Assembly (NCBI RefSeq): GCF_018448885.1
Contig: NZ_RCWB01000004.1
Location: 124,001 to 188,000, forward strand
DNA from: Photorhabdus caribbeanensis
GTDB taxonomy: Bacteria; Pseudomonadota; Gammaproteobacteria; Enterobacterales; Enterobacteriaceae
Direction: 5' to 3'
DNA length: 64,000 nucleotides
In this document: positions 40,424 to 48,086 of the stretch, in pieces
How positions within the stretch are numbered: position 1 is the stretch's first letter
Layout of the letters: the number at the start of each line of letters is the position of its first letter
Notes under the pieces: generated by a model
The model's input: only the letters and a program-made list of their open reading frames with translations
What the model was told of the DNA's origin: nothing
Databases searched by the model: none
Made by a program: the position numbers and the translations under genes

Positions 40424-40880
40424 ACCGGCTTTAGCCGGTCAGCTTTAGCTCCGATACTGTGTTGTACCGGAGGTGCAACATGGATTACAGATATGGCAGC
40501 CACACGGTATTTCAGATTGAATACCATTTTGTGTGGGTAACGAAATACAGATACAAAGTGCTGACAGGAGAAGTGGCAAGTCGAGTGCGAGAATTAATCC
40601 GTCAGACATGCGGCTCCTTTGAAATCAGAATATTAAAGGGAGTTGTGAGTCAAGATCACGTGCATATACTCGTCAGCAGTCCCCCAACATTAGCGCCAAG
40701 TGAAATCATGAGAAGGCTGAAGGGGGCAGTTAACGGAGGAAATGATCAAAAGCTATTTAGAACATCATTTTGAACCCAATCCGAATGATAATTTCAGGAT
40801 GGATAATTGACGCGTCGTTTAGCCGACGCGTATCCGGACTTTCAGTCCGTTAATCACTAACCCACCTACTTTAGTAGGTG
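40424..40880. mobile_element. Decayed IS200/IS605-family element
   Basis: Left end hairpin ACCGGC-TTTA-GCCGGT at 40424-40439 and right-end hairpins at 40811-40830 (CGCGTCG ... CGACGCG) and 40863-40880 (CACCTAC ... GTAGGTG), as expected for a single-strand transposing IS200/IS605 element with subterminal hairpins. The transposase has an internal deletion and cannot work. Confidence 0.8.
40480..40810 (+). pseudogene. tnpA: IS200/IS605-family TnpA with internal deletion
   Basis: ATG 40480 behind GGAGGT. Reads EYHFVWVTKYRYKVLTG and SQDHVHILVSSPP, the HUH motif (His-Val-His) of Y1 transposases, to MRRLKG. There about 35-40 residues are lost; the sequence resumes one frame off as QLTEEMIKSYLEHHFEPNPN, which carries the helix with the catalytic tyrosine, to the stop at 40810. 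In the starting frame the protein ends at 40773 without that helix. Inactive in cis. Confidence 0.85.
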
Positions 40881-40962
40881 GTTGTTTAGTATCAACCACC
40901 ATGTTAATAATATACCTTGATACACTTATAAACCACTTTTGCCACTATAAAAAGGAAATTTT

Positions 40963-41841
40963 ATGTCTCTTGTGCCATTTAAGCAGGTTGATGTATTTAC
41001 TCACCAGCCTTTTAAAGGAAATCCCGTCGCCGTTGTTATGGATGCTCAAGAACTTTCACCGATACAGATGCAGGGCATTGCCAACTGGACTAATCTTTCT
41101 GAAACCACTTTCATCCTTCCCGTAGAAAACCCATTGGCGGATTATCGTGTACGGATTTTCACACCCGGTAGTGAACTTCCTTTTGCCGGTCATCCCACGA
41201 TCGGTACCGCACATGCTCTTCTTGAAGCCGGTTTAATTCAGGCGAGAGAAGGGCGTATTGTGCAGGAATGCGGGGCGGGATTGATTACATTGAACGTTAC
41301 CGAAACGGAAGAAGGTCGGAAATTAATCACTTTTGAACTACCAGAACCAGCCATCACATTGCTTAGCGCCGAGCAAATAGATCGCCTCGAAAGCATTCTG
41401 GGTTGCCAGTTAGATCGCGCACTAACACCAGCACTTATTGACGTGGGAGCTCGCTGGATTGTCGCCCATACTACGGGAGCAGAAGCCGTGCTGGCAGCAG
41501 AACCTGATTATGCCAGGTTGTGCGAGCATGACACGCAAATGAACATAACCGGGGTTTGTCTGTATGGCGCCTACCATGAAGGAGCAGAGGCTGATATTGA
41601 AGTACGCTCTTTCGCCCCATCATGCGGTGTCAACGAAGACCCAGTTTGCGGTAGTGGAAACGGCAGTGTTGCTGCATTTATGCGCCACCACAAAGTAGCA
41701 ATGATTGACGATAAAATGGTTCATTCATCACAAGGCAAAAAACTTGGCCGTCAGGGAAGTGTATGGCTTAGCCATGCAGATGGTAAGATTTTTGTCGGCG
41801 GCAGTGCTGTAACTTGTATCAATGGCACCATCACAATTTAA
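40963..41841 (+). CDS. PhzF-family isomerase/epimerase-like protein
   Basis: 292 residues of the PhzF/DapF-like two-lobed fold: VPFKQVDVFTHQPFKGNPVA, the LSETTFILP block with the catalytic-type glutamate, FTPGSELPFAGHPTIGTAHA and RSFAPSCGVNEDPVCGSGNG near the C-terminus. PhzF isomerises DHHA in phenazine synthesis, but most stand-alone relatives have unknown substrates. AAGGAAA before the ATG. Alone, no phenazine genes nearby, so function is not assigned. Confidence 0.88.
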   Translation: MSLVPFKQVDVFTHQPFKGNPVAVVMDAQELSPIQMQGIANWTNLSETTFILPVENPLADYRVRIFTPGSELPFAGHPTIGTAHALLEAGLIQAREGRIVQECGAGLITLNVTETEEGRKLITFELPEPAITLLSAEQIDRLESILGCQLDRALTPALIDVGARWIVAHTTGAEAVLAAEPDYARLCEHDTQMNITGVCLYGAYHEGAEADIEVRSFAPSCGVNEDPVCGSGNGSVAAFMRHHKVAMIDDKMVHSSQGKKLGRQGSVWLSHADGKIFVGGSAVTCINGTITI

Positions 41842-41917
41842 AAAAATTATCAGCCCTAATATGCACAATATCTTACGTAAAATTGCTCATTAGATAATTC
41901 AGAAAGGCCGCTTATTT

Positions 41918-41943
41918 TGTCGGAAAACATCTGTTTTCCGACA
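41918..41943. terminator. Perfect 11-base hairpin
   Basis: TGTCGGAAAAC, four-base loop, GTTTTCCGACA: a perfect stem 77 bases after the phzF-like gene. No T-run follows on the plus strand. It may be a processed 3' end, a regulator site for the antitoxin gene downstream or a small repeat. Confidence 0.4.
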
Positions 41944-42017
41944 AGCAAAATCGCGTAGAGTAATGAGATTATACATATCTTATTGGTACAGAATAATTAA
42001 TGTTGGAAAGTCAGATC

Positions 42018-42221
42018 ATGACGAAACAAGCTGTTTTTACGATGAAATTAGAACCTGAACTACGTGCCAAATTTATTCAACGCCAACGTGAGGAACGAGA
42101 ATACAATAAATTCCTGTGTCACAAGGTAGAAGCCGGGCGAGCCTCAATGCGTGCTGGCTTGGGCCAATCTAATGATGAGGTCGAAGCCGAGTTTGCCGCA
42201 CGGCGTGCCAATGTGGGGTAG
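42018..42221 (+). pseudogene. RelB/ParD-type antitoxin, internally deleted and cut by an insertion
   Basis: 67 codons from ATG 42018 (GGAAAG upstream). MTKQAVFTMKLEPELRAKF and REYNKFLCHKVEAGRASMRA are the two ends of a known RelE-antitoxin type, but about 25 residues of the middle are missing. At the 3' end the natural reading ...RRANVVDQA-stop appears restored if the segment 42217-43214 is removed; instead the frame reads ...RANVG-stop. The cognate toxin follows at 43225 after the insertion. Confidence 0.65.
42208..42216. repeat. 9-base direct repeat, left copy
   Basis: CCAATGTGG, repeated exactly at 43206-43214. The two copies flank the high-GC segment and fit a target-site duplication at the end of the antitoxin gene. 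Confidence 0.6.
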
Positions 42222-42287
42222 TGACCAGCTACCCGGTCACTACCCCTAAATGTCCATTAAATTTTGTCCAACCTTTTTTGTCTAGGT

Positions 42288-42319
42288 GATTGCGCGTTTC
42301 CTAGAAAACATGCACAATC
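42288..42319. promoter_or_regulatory. Inverted-repeat region upstream of ParD-like gene
   Basis: GATTG at 42288-42292 faces CAATC at 42315-42319 with a central TTTCCTAGAAAA-like core. Placed 40-70 bases before the antitoxin start, it may be the operator of the module; a recombination site is another possibility. Confidence 0.35.
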
Positions 42320-42356
42320 AACCCTGTTACTTTCATCACCCTATAAGGAGTGAATC

Positions 42357-42821
42357 ATGCAAAGCATGACCATTGAGCAGCTACGCGCCGCAAGCGATGC
42401 CGGCGGCGTGGAAGGTGTGACCCTGAAAGGGCAGGGCGGAATCTTCCTTGTGCAGATCGCAACCCGCAGCGGTGCCGCCGCTTTGCTGGCGAAGGCCCGC
42501 AGCCAAGAGCCGCGCCGTTTCGGCAACCCCATTGCCGCCCTGAACGTGTTGCGCGACGTAGGCATCACCATCGGCCAGTTCGACGCCAGTGAGTGGAACC
42601 CGGACGAGAAAGAAGAAACCGCCGGCAATCGTGGCCGGGCCGAGGCAATGCGTAAGGCCCACCAAGCCGCCGCCTACTCGGAGTGGCTGGCTGCCGAGAT
42701 TCAGGATGCTATCGACGACCCGCGCCCGAATCTTTCACACGATGAGGTTATGGCCGAGATGGACGCCGATATTGCCGCCTTGGCCGCCGAACACAAGCCC
42801 GCCAAAAGGAAGCGCGCTTGA
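42357..42821 (+). CDS. ParD/plasmid-stability-type antitoxin (high GC)
   Basis: 154 residues behind AAGGAG. N-terminal part MTIEQLRAASDAGGVEGVTL and a helical C-terminal part rich in Ala, Glu and Asp (SHDEVMAEMDADIAALAAEH, then KPAKRKRA) resemble antitoxins carried on broad-host-range plasmids. Precedes a ParE-family toxin by 17 bases. Codon use is strongly GC-rich, unlike flanking genes, supporting recent transfer. Confidence 0.75.
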   Translation: MQSMTIEQLRAASDAGGVEGVTLKGQGGIFLVQIATRSGAAALLAKARSQEPRRFGNPIAALNVLRDVGITIGQFDASEWNPDEKEETAGNRGRAEAMRKAHQAAAYSEWLAAEIQDAIDDPRPNLSHDEVMAEMDADIAALAAEHKPAKRKRA

Positions 42822-42838
42822 GCGCGGCTGGCTGATTT

Positions 42839-43147
42839 ATGGCGAAGGCAAAGACCCCTTACCGCATCGAGTGGCGACCGAAGGCCCGCGAGGATTTGCG
42901 CGCCATTGTTCGATACATAGGCAAAGACAACCCGACCAGGGCGCGCAGCTTCGGTCAGGAGCTACGCGACAAGACCTTGCCGCTTGCGCAGCACCCGGAG
43001 CTTGGCCGCACCGGGCGGCCCGGCCTGCCGGATTATGTGCGCGAGCTGGTCGCGCATCGGAACTACATTATTTTTTATCGCGTGCTGGACGAGGCGCGCA
43101 CCGTCGAAATTTTGCGAGTGAAACACGCGGCGCAGCAAACGCCGTGA
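42839..43147 (+). CDS. RelE/ParE-family toxin (high GC)
   Basis: 102 residues with the RelE/ParE fold pattern: YRIEWRPKAREDLRAIVRYI, LPLAQHPELGRTGRPGLPDY, VRELVAHRNYIIFYRV and a final VEILRVKHAAQQ. ParE proteins poison gyrase, RelE cut mRNA; which one applies cannot be told. Probably functional, as no frame break is visible, and kept in check by the preceding antitoxin. Confidence 0.85.
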   Translation: MAKAKTPYRIEWRPKAREDLRAIVRYIGKDNPTRARSFGQELRDKTLPLAQHPELGRTGRPGLPDYVRELVAHRNYIIFYRVLDEARTVEILRVKHAAQQTP

Positions 43148-43166
43148 CATGGTGACAGCAGGAGAT

Positions 43167-43207
43167 GGAGAGCGTAAAAAAGTGCCCCAGACTTTTTTAC
43201 GCTCTCC
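43167..43207. terminator. Perfect 17-base hairpin after the ParE-like gene
   Basis: GGAGAGCGTAAAAAAGT, seven-base loop, ACTTTTTTACGCTCTCC. A strong bidirectional terminator-like palindrome at the right edge of the high-GC insert, 20 bases after the toxin gene. Its last two bases belong to the 9-base direct repeat. Confidence 0.7.
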
Positions 43208-43214
43208 AATGTGG
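43206..43214. repeat. 9-base direct repeat, right copy
   Basis: CCAATGTGG, identical to 42208-42216; see the left copy. Confidence 0.6.
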
Positions 43215-43224
43215 TGGACCAAGC

Positions 43225-43380
43225 GTGAAAGTTATCTGGACACCCGAAACGAAGCAAGACCGAGCTGACGTGTAGGACTACATCGCAGCCGATAATTCAT
43301 ATGCGGCAGCCAGAATGGATGAACAGTTTAGTGATGCAGCATCCAATCTTGCACGACATCCCATGCTTGGCCGACGGGGA
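43225..43380 (+). pseudogene. RelE-type toxin, nonsense and truncated
   Basis: GTG at 43225 opens VKVIWTPETKQDRADV, followed by an in-frame TAG where the family has Trp, then DYIAADNSYAAARMDEQF and NLARHPMLGRRG. This is the first half of a RelE-type toxin; the C-terminal half is lost at about 43380 where the minus-strand gene begins. It is the natural partner of the antitoxin remnant at 42018-42221, with the high-GC insert between them. Confidence 0.75.
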
Positions 43381-43382
43381 AA

Positions 43383-43844
43383 TTAGTAAATCCCTAATTC
43401 CTGAGCCTGATTAGCTAATGCTTTCATAGCCTCCATACTCTCAGCATTACGCTGCTTTTTATATTCCATCAGATCAGCAAAACGAATACGCCGATGTCGG
43501 CCTGTTTTATGGAAAGGAAGACAACCATCTTCCAGAAGCTTAACCATATGAGGCCGCGATACATTCAATATGTTTGCAGCTTCTTGAGTAGTTAGCTCTG
43601 CATGAACAGGAACAATTTGCACTGCATTACCTGAAGCGAGTTCACTCAAGATTTGCACTAACATAGTAAGCGCAGACGTAGGCACTTCAATTTGATGAGA
43701 TTTATGATCATCACTCATAATTGAAATCTGCTGAGTTTCAAGTTTTGTCGAAAGGAACGCTGAAAGTTCACGCAACCCCTTTCCAGCTATTTCACTTTCG
43801 CGTTTAGCTGGAAGATTTACATCAGAGAAAGTGGAAGTAATCAT
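43383..43844 (-). CDS. Excisionase-type helix-turn-helix antitoxin, orphan
   Basis: About 153 residues from ATG 43844, with AGGTG upstream; an earlier ATG at 43862 is less well placed. C-terminal helix-turn-helix LTTQEAANILNVSRPHMVKL and GRHRRIRFADLMEYKKQR is the excisionase/MerR-like type that usually precedes a PIN-domain toxin. No PIN gene follows here; downstream DNA is the truncated RelE gene, so the toxin has been lost by the same rearrangement. Confidence 0.75.
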   Translation of the reverse strand: MITSTFSDVNLPAKRESEIAGKGLRELSAFLSTKLETQQISIMSDDHKSHQIEVPTSALTMLVQILSELASGNAVQIVPVHAELTTQEAANILNVSRPHMVKLLEDGCLPFHKTGRHRRIRFADLMEYKKQRNAESMEAMKALANQAQELGIY

Positions 43845-44048
43845 GTTGCACCTGTTAGTCATTCATTTTGATTTAGCACATTAAACGAAATAAACGTAAC
43901 GCAACTGTTTTAAGCAGAATCTGATACGTTTTCGCAATAACAATTTCCAGGGCAACTCTTCTCGGTGGAAGAACCAGATTTAGCATATCATTCAAAAAAT
44001 AAAGTTATACAACGAACAACCCATTCTCAGAACGTTTTAGGAGCACAA

Positions 44049-44957
44049 ATGGAATTGAACAGAATCGGCGATATTGCAGCTTTTGTTGCTGCGGTACGGG
44101 CCGGAAGTTATACACAAGCGGCAGGTTCTTTGGGGCTTACTCGCTCCGCTATTGGTAAGAGCATTGTGCGTCTGGAGACCCGCTTAGGCGTAAGATTGCT
44201 GAACCGAACAACGCGGCGGCTTGGCCTGACAGATGAAGGACGTATTATGTTCGAACGCTGTCGCCAGATTCTTGAAGACCTCGAAGAAGTGGATAATACG
44301 ATGGCGATGCGCAGGGTAAACCCGACCGGGACCCTGAAATTAACCGCACCGATCTCCTTAGGGAAGCGCCACATTCTTTCCTTGCTAGAAACTTTCCTGA
44401 AACGCTGGCCAGAACTACAGGCAGATATTGCCTTTACTGATCGTTATGTTGACTTGATCGAGGAAGGGTTCGATATTGCCATCCGCATTGGTGAACCGAA
44501 AGATGATTCTCGTATCCTTACACGTACCATCGCTACTCAACGAATGATTACCTGTGCGTCACCAGATTATTTGTCCCGGCGAGGTGTACCTGAAACGCCA
44601 CAGGCGTTGCATACACATGACACGATTTTCTTCCTGAGTGCGGATAAACGCCGTTCCTGGCGCTTTGAGACCACGGAAGGAACTTACATTTTCGAAGGTC
44701 CGGGGCGGCTAAACATAGATAGTGCGGAAACTATGCTCGAATCAGCATTGGCAGGGTTTGGGCTCATTCATCTGCCTAACTACGTCGTTGGTCAAGATCT
44801 TAGTGACGGTAAACTTGTCCCTGTATTAGAAAATTATCATGTTAAACCTGATCCCATCCGAATCATTTATCCAAGTAAAAAGCATCTTTCCCCTCGCATT
44901 CGAGGATTTATTGACCTATTGGTAGAGAGTTGGGAAGACGGTGTGCCTTGGGAGTAG
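44049..44957 (+). CDS. LysR-family transcriptional regulator
   Basis: 302 residues from ATG 44049 (AGGAG at 44039-44043); the frame is open further up but without a good start. N-terminal winged helix (IAAFVAAVRAGSYTQAAGSL, GLTRSAIGKSIVRLETRLGV) and C-terminal effector domain. Gene next to it on the other strand encodes an Old Yellow Enzyme and ends against it, sharing a terminator. Target and inducer unknown; the redox enzyme is a plausible one. Confidence 0.93.
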   Translation: MELNRIGDIAAFVAAVRAGSYTQAAGSLGLTRSAIGKSIVRLETRLGVRLLNRTTRRLGLTDEGRIMFERCRQILEDLEEVDNTMAMRRVNPTGTLKLTAPISLGKRHILSLLETFLKRWPELQADIAFTDRYVDLIEEGFDIAIRIGEPKDDSRILTRTIATQRMITCASPDYLSRRGVPETPQALHTHDTIFFLSADKRRSWRFETTEGTYIFEGPGRLNIDSAETMLESALAGFGLIHLPNYVVGQDLSDGKLVPVLENYHVKPDPIRIIYPSKKHLSPRIRGFIDLLVESWEDGVPWE

Positions 44958-44966
44958 CAGGTGAAA

Positions 44967-45005
44967 GCGCTTTAGTGGCAGTGATTATCACCGCCATTAA
45001 AGCGC
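44967..45005. terminator. Bidirectional terminator hairpin
   Basis: Arms of 19 bases (GCGCTTTAGTGGCAGTGAT and ATCACCGCCATTAAAGCGC) with two mismatches and a one-base loop fill the gap between the convergent LysR and Old Yellow Enzyme stops. Confidence 0.7.
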
Positions 45006-45014
45006 ACAGTATGA

Positions 45015-46127
45015 TCACGCGCTTAACTGCTCTAAGGTAGGATAGTCAATGTACCCTTCGGGGCCATTAGCATAGAAGAACTCTGGGCGCGGCTCGTTCA
45101 GGGGCGCATCAATTCGCAAGCGCTCAACTAAGTCAGGATTAGCAATAAAGTTTCGTCCGAATGCCACTGCATCGATTAATCCCTTTTCAATCAATTTCTC
45201 CGCTTTCTCGGCAGTATAGGCGCCTGCCGCAACAATCACACCAGGATAAACTTCTCGAATCGTTTGACGAAATGCTTCACTGAAAGGCTCTCCTCCAGCC
45301 CAATCAGGTTCGGAAATGTGTAGATAAGCCAGATTGCGTCTTGCCAACTCGCGGATCAGGTAAAGCGCGGCTTTCTCCTCATCTTCATAATGACTTAGAC
45401 CATTATATGGTCCTAATGGATAGATGCGGATGCCAATCCGATCAGAACTCCAACTTTCAATAGCAGCATCCACTACTTCCAAGGCAAAGCGTGCACGATT
45501 TTCAATACTGCCACCATATTCATCATCACGCTGATTAGCAGAAGGAGACAAGAACTGATGAATAAGATAACCATGTGCAGCATGGATTTCCATCATGTCA
45601 AAGTTAGCTTCTTGTGCATTGATGGCTGCCTGACGGAAGTCATTGACGATCTGATGAATTTCATCTCTCTCCAAGGCACGTGGCTTAGAGGTGCTGACTC
45701 GAATTACATTACCTTCTGTGTCTCGTACCGAAGTCCGCGCATTAGCCGATATCGCAGAAGGTGCTACAGGAGCCAGTTGTTCCGGCTGGAGAGAAGTGTG
45801 AGACATTCGCCCCGTATGCCATAGTTGTACGTTACTAAGACCACCAGCCTGATGAATTCCTTCATTAATTTTTTTCCAAGCACTTATCTGTTCAGGAGTA
45901 TGCAACCCCGGTGCACCTGAATAACCTTTTGCCTGGAATGAAACCTGTGTCGCCTCAGTGATGATCAATCCAGCACTGGCACGTTGACGATAATATTCAG
46001 CCATCATTGGCGTAGGAATATCGCCGGGTTCAGTATTTCGTAAGCGAGTGAGTGGCGCCATGAAAATACGATTGGGCGTAGTAATAGCACCTATTTTTAA
46101 TGGATTAAACAAATGGGGAAATTTCAT
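45015..46127 (-). CDS. Old Yellow Enzyme-family NAD(P)H-flavin oxidoreductase (NemA-like)
   Basis: 370 residues from ATG 46127, which follows AAAGGAGG perfectly; a longer frame is rejected. TIM-barrel FMN enzyme: [62 protein letters not shown] and [16 protein letters not shown]. Reduces activated double bonds, N-ethylmaleimide or nitro compounds in relatives. Probably protects against electrophiles. Converges on the LysR gene. Confidence 0.92.
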   Translation of the reverse strand: MKFPHLFNPLKIGAITTPNRIFMAPLTRLRNTEPGDIPTPMMAEYYRQRASAGLIITEATQVSFQAKGYSGAPGLHTPEQISAWKKINEGIHQAGGLSNVQLWHTGRMSHTSLQPEQLAPVAPSAISANARTSVRDTEGNVIRVSTSKPRALERDEIHQIVNDFRQAAINAQEANFDMMEIHAAHGYLIHQFLSPSANQRDDEYGGSIENRARFALEVVDAAIESWSSDRIGIRIYPLGPYNGLSHYEDEEKAALYLIRELARRNLAYLHISEPDWAGGEPFSEAFRQTIREVYPGVIVAAGAYTAEKAEKLIEKGLIDAVAFGRNFIANPDLVERLRIDAPLNEPRPEFFYANGPEGYIDYPTLEQLSA

Positions 46128-46611
46128 AAATCCTCCTTTATATGAAACCACGAGATCCAAATAAGAAAACGTAATTGCATTATTTTTTTGGTGAGAAGAA
46201 GGGTAATTGGTAGGAAAGTTAGGTTCAATAGTTTTAATTTGATGCACAAATCCATGAAATTCATAATTTATTGTTTTAATTTACTTTAACTTAAACTGGG
46301 GAGAGTTAGTACCTTAATATGGGAGCGATATTCCCCAAGTTACTAATAATCAAACCTCAGCATTGACCCAATGGCATTAAGTAACATCCGAAGAACTTAA
46401 TATGAAATTCATTTGATTTAACTGAATAATGAAGAGAAGGAGAATTAAGAGTAGATATATTGAGATGAAGTCAAAGGCTGTTTAGCAAAAACCGCCGGGG
46501 ATATCAGGCGAAAAGCCCAAAGGGCTTTATTCCGACATCTCCTGACTGAATTGATATCTACAAATGCCGGAAATGCCGCTGAACAAGCGAATCTGGTCAT
46601 GTCCTTGCTAA

Positions 46612-46701
46612 GATGCTTTGGACGATCAAGAGCTTATTCGATTGGTAAATGAGCGTAGAGAACAGGCATTGGTTAATGTAGATTTAGATAATTACCTATA
46701 A
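46612..46701 (+). pseudogene. RelB antitoxin C-terminal fragment
   Basis: Reads DALDDQELIRLVNERREQAL, VNVDLDNYL-stop: the same 30 residues that end the intact antitoxin at 51749-52000, with about nine of ten bases alike. The rest of the antitoxin and its toxin are absent. The two copies flank the GH18 and molybdoenzyme genes in direct orientation. Confidence 0.8.
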
Positions 46702-46815
46702 CCTTATGATCTATTTTAAATGTTCCACAACACCTGAACTACCTCAATCTGGGAACATCGTCTCCCCGTCACTGGTTTGATAACAACAGATAAACCTTAA
46801 CTGAAGAAAGGTAAC

Positions 46816-46917
46816 ATGTCCGTTTCGCAGGCAATTGGCAGACTTACTGAAATCATGATGCGAAAAGGGATTTCGAAATGCTCTGAAGAGCCTTGCATAA
46901 TCATTGAAATTTTATAG
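46816..46917 (+). CDS. Small ORF, uncertain
   Basis: 33 codons (start MSVSQAIGRLTEI) after an AAAGG ribosome site. No family recognised. May be the start of a deleted gene or chance. Confidence 0.2.
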   Translation: MSVSQAIGRLTEIMMRKGISKCSEEPCIIIEIL

Positions 46918-46952
46918 CGTATTTGTTCCTCAGTCAGATAAGAGGTTTATTT

Positions 46953-47873
46953 ATGATCTTAAAAAATATCAATTTATTGAAAGTTGTACTTATCGTTACC
47001 TTTGCAACAAATCAATCTCTTGCAGCAAATAATATTACATTTCTGAGCAATCCTTCACCGCAACATGTCAAGGATATCGGTAATTTTGTTGTGAAACGAA
47101 CTGAAAAACCATTTTTTTCCGATGTTATATTATTCGCAGCTAACATTAATAGCAGCATCTCTAATATCCCCGTACTATTTTACAACGATGAAATAAGTTC
47201 GATCCTCAAAGACAATATTTCCCTAGTACGGAATTTGCAAAAAAAGGGCATCAGAGTTCAATTATCCTATCTGGGCAATCATCAAAATGCAGGTTGGTCA
47301 TGTAATATGAGTAAAGCAACGGCAACAAAACTTGCCAATGAAATGGTAAATGATGTCGTTAAATACGGGCTGGATGGAATCAACATCGATGATGAATATT
47401 CAACATGCTACGGTAATCGCCAATCCTTCTATTGGGTAGCGGATGCGATTAAAAGCCATCCACAATTTGCCCAAAAGGTACTGACCAAAGCCCTGTGGTC
47501 AGATTATATCTACTTCAGGGAACCGACAAACATAGCAAATTTACTGGATGCAGGTTACGAGATGACTTACACCAACGCCAGTGCCAGTAAGTTGGTTCCG
47601 TACGTTAACTTTGGGATGAAGAAGGAAAATTTGTTACTAGGTGTCTCCCCCGCAAAGAATTCGGTATCCACAGTGCAGAATATTACCCGCTCGGTCATCA
47701 ATAATGGGTATAGTGGGATGATGGTCTGGTCGCCTAATACAATATTTACAATTGACCAAGCATCTCAATATTACACCGAAATCATCAAAGCAGAAGAGGG
47801 GATAAATGAAGAAGTTGTTTATGTCCCAGATACAGCAAAAACAATGCAAATAAGTAACATTAATATGCATTAG
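46953..47873 (+). CDS. Secreted GH18-family glycosidase
   Basis: 306 residues from ATG 46953 (AGAGG upstream). A signal peptide ends near residue 25. The GH18 active-site motif appears as DGINIDDEY at 141-149, with Glu148 the likely acid (classic form DGxDxDxE). The size, single domain and lack of chitin-binding modules resemble endo-beta-N-acetylglucosaminidases that trim N-glycans rather than classical chitinases. A host glycoprotein or insect/fungal substrate would suit the probable lifestyle; exact substrate unknown. Stands alone. Confidence 0.82.
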   Translation: MILKNINLLKVVLIVTFATNQSLAANNITFLSNPSPQHVKDIGNFVVKRTEKPFFSDVILFAANINSSISNIPVLFYNDEISSILKDNISLVRNLQKKGIRVQLSYLGNHQNAGWSCNMSKATATKLANEMVNDVVKYGLDGINIDDEYSTCYGNRQSFYWVADAIKSHPQFAQKVLTKALWSDYIYFREPTNIANLLDAGYEMTYTNASASKLVPYVNFGMKKENLLLGVSPAKNSVSTVQNITRSVINNGYSGMMVWSPNTIFTIDQASQYYTEIIKAEEGINEEVVYVPDTAKTMQISNINMH

Positions 47874-48086
47874 TTCAATGTGTTAAGTCAGGTATAGAAA
47901 ATTCAAAAACTTTATATGTGTGAAATTGTTCATTTAATTCTCTATTACGAGAAAAATATAGAAATTATGAACCATTACGTTGTTAATCCTTTGGTTAATT
48001 AACAGGGAGCCAGTAATACGTACTGGTATCAACCATCCGTAAAAACCGTGAAGCAAACATTTTGTGAAGCTATATGAGGTTATCTT

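Larger units (their letters stand above)
42217..43205. mobile_element. High-GC insert carrying a ParDE-like module
   Basis: About 990 bases, much richer in GC than its surroundings, bounded by the 9-base repeat. The left edge is a hairpin (GGGTAGTGACC ... GGTCACTACCC, 42214-42246) and the right edge a perfect 17-base hairpin. No transposase lies inside; cargo is only a TA pair. Origin from a high-GC proteobacterial plasmid is likely. How it moved is unknown. Confidence 0.55.
46128..46952. other. Spacer with gene remnants
   Basis: About 825 bases between the Old Yellow Enzyme and the GH18 gene. Contains a coding-like stretch at about 46482-46600 (AKTAGDIRRKAQRALFRHLL in one frame, no start), a RelB fragment at 46612-46701 and a small ORF at 46816-46917. 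The rest appears non-coding. Confidence 0.5.
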
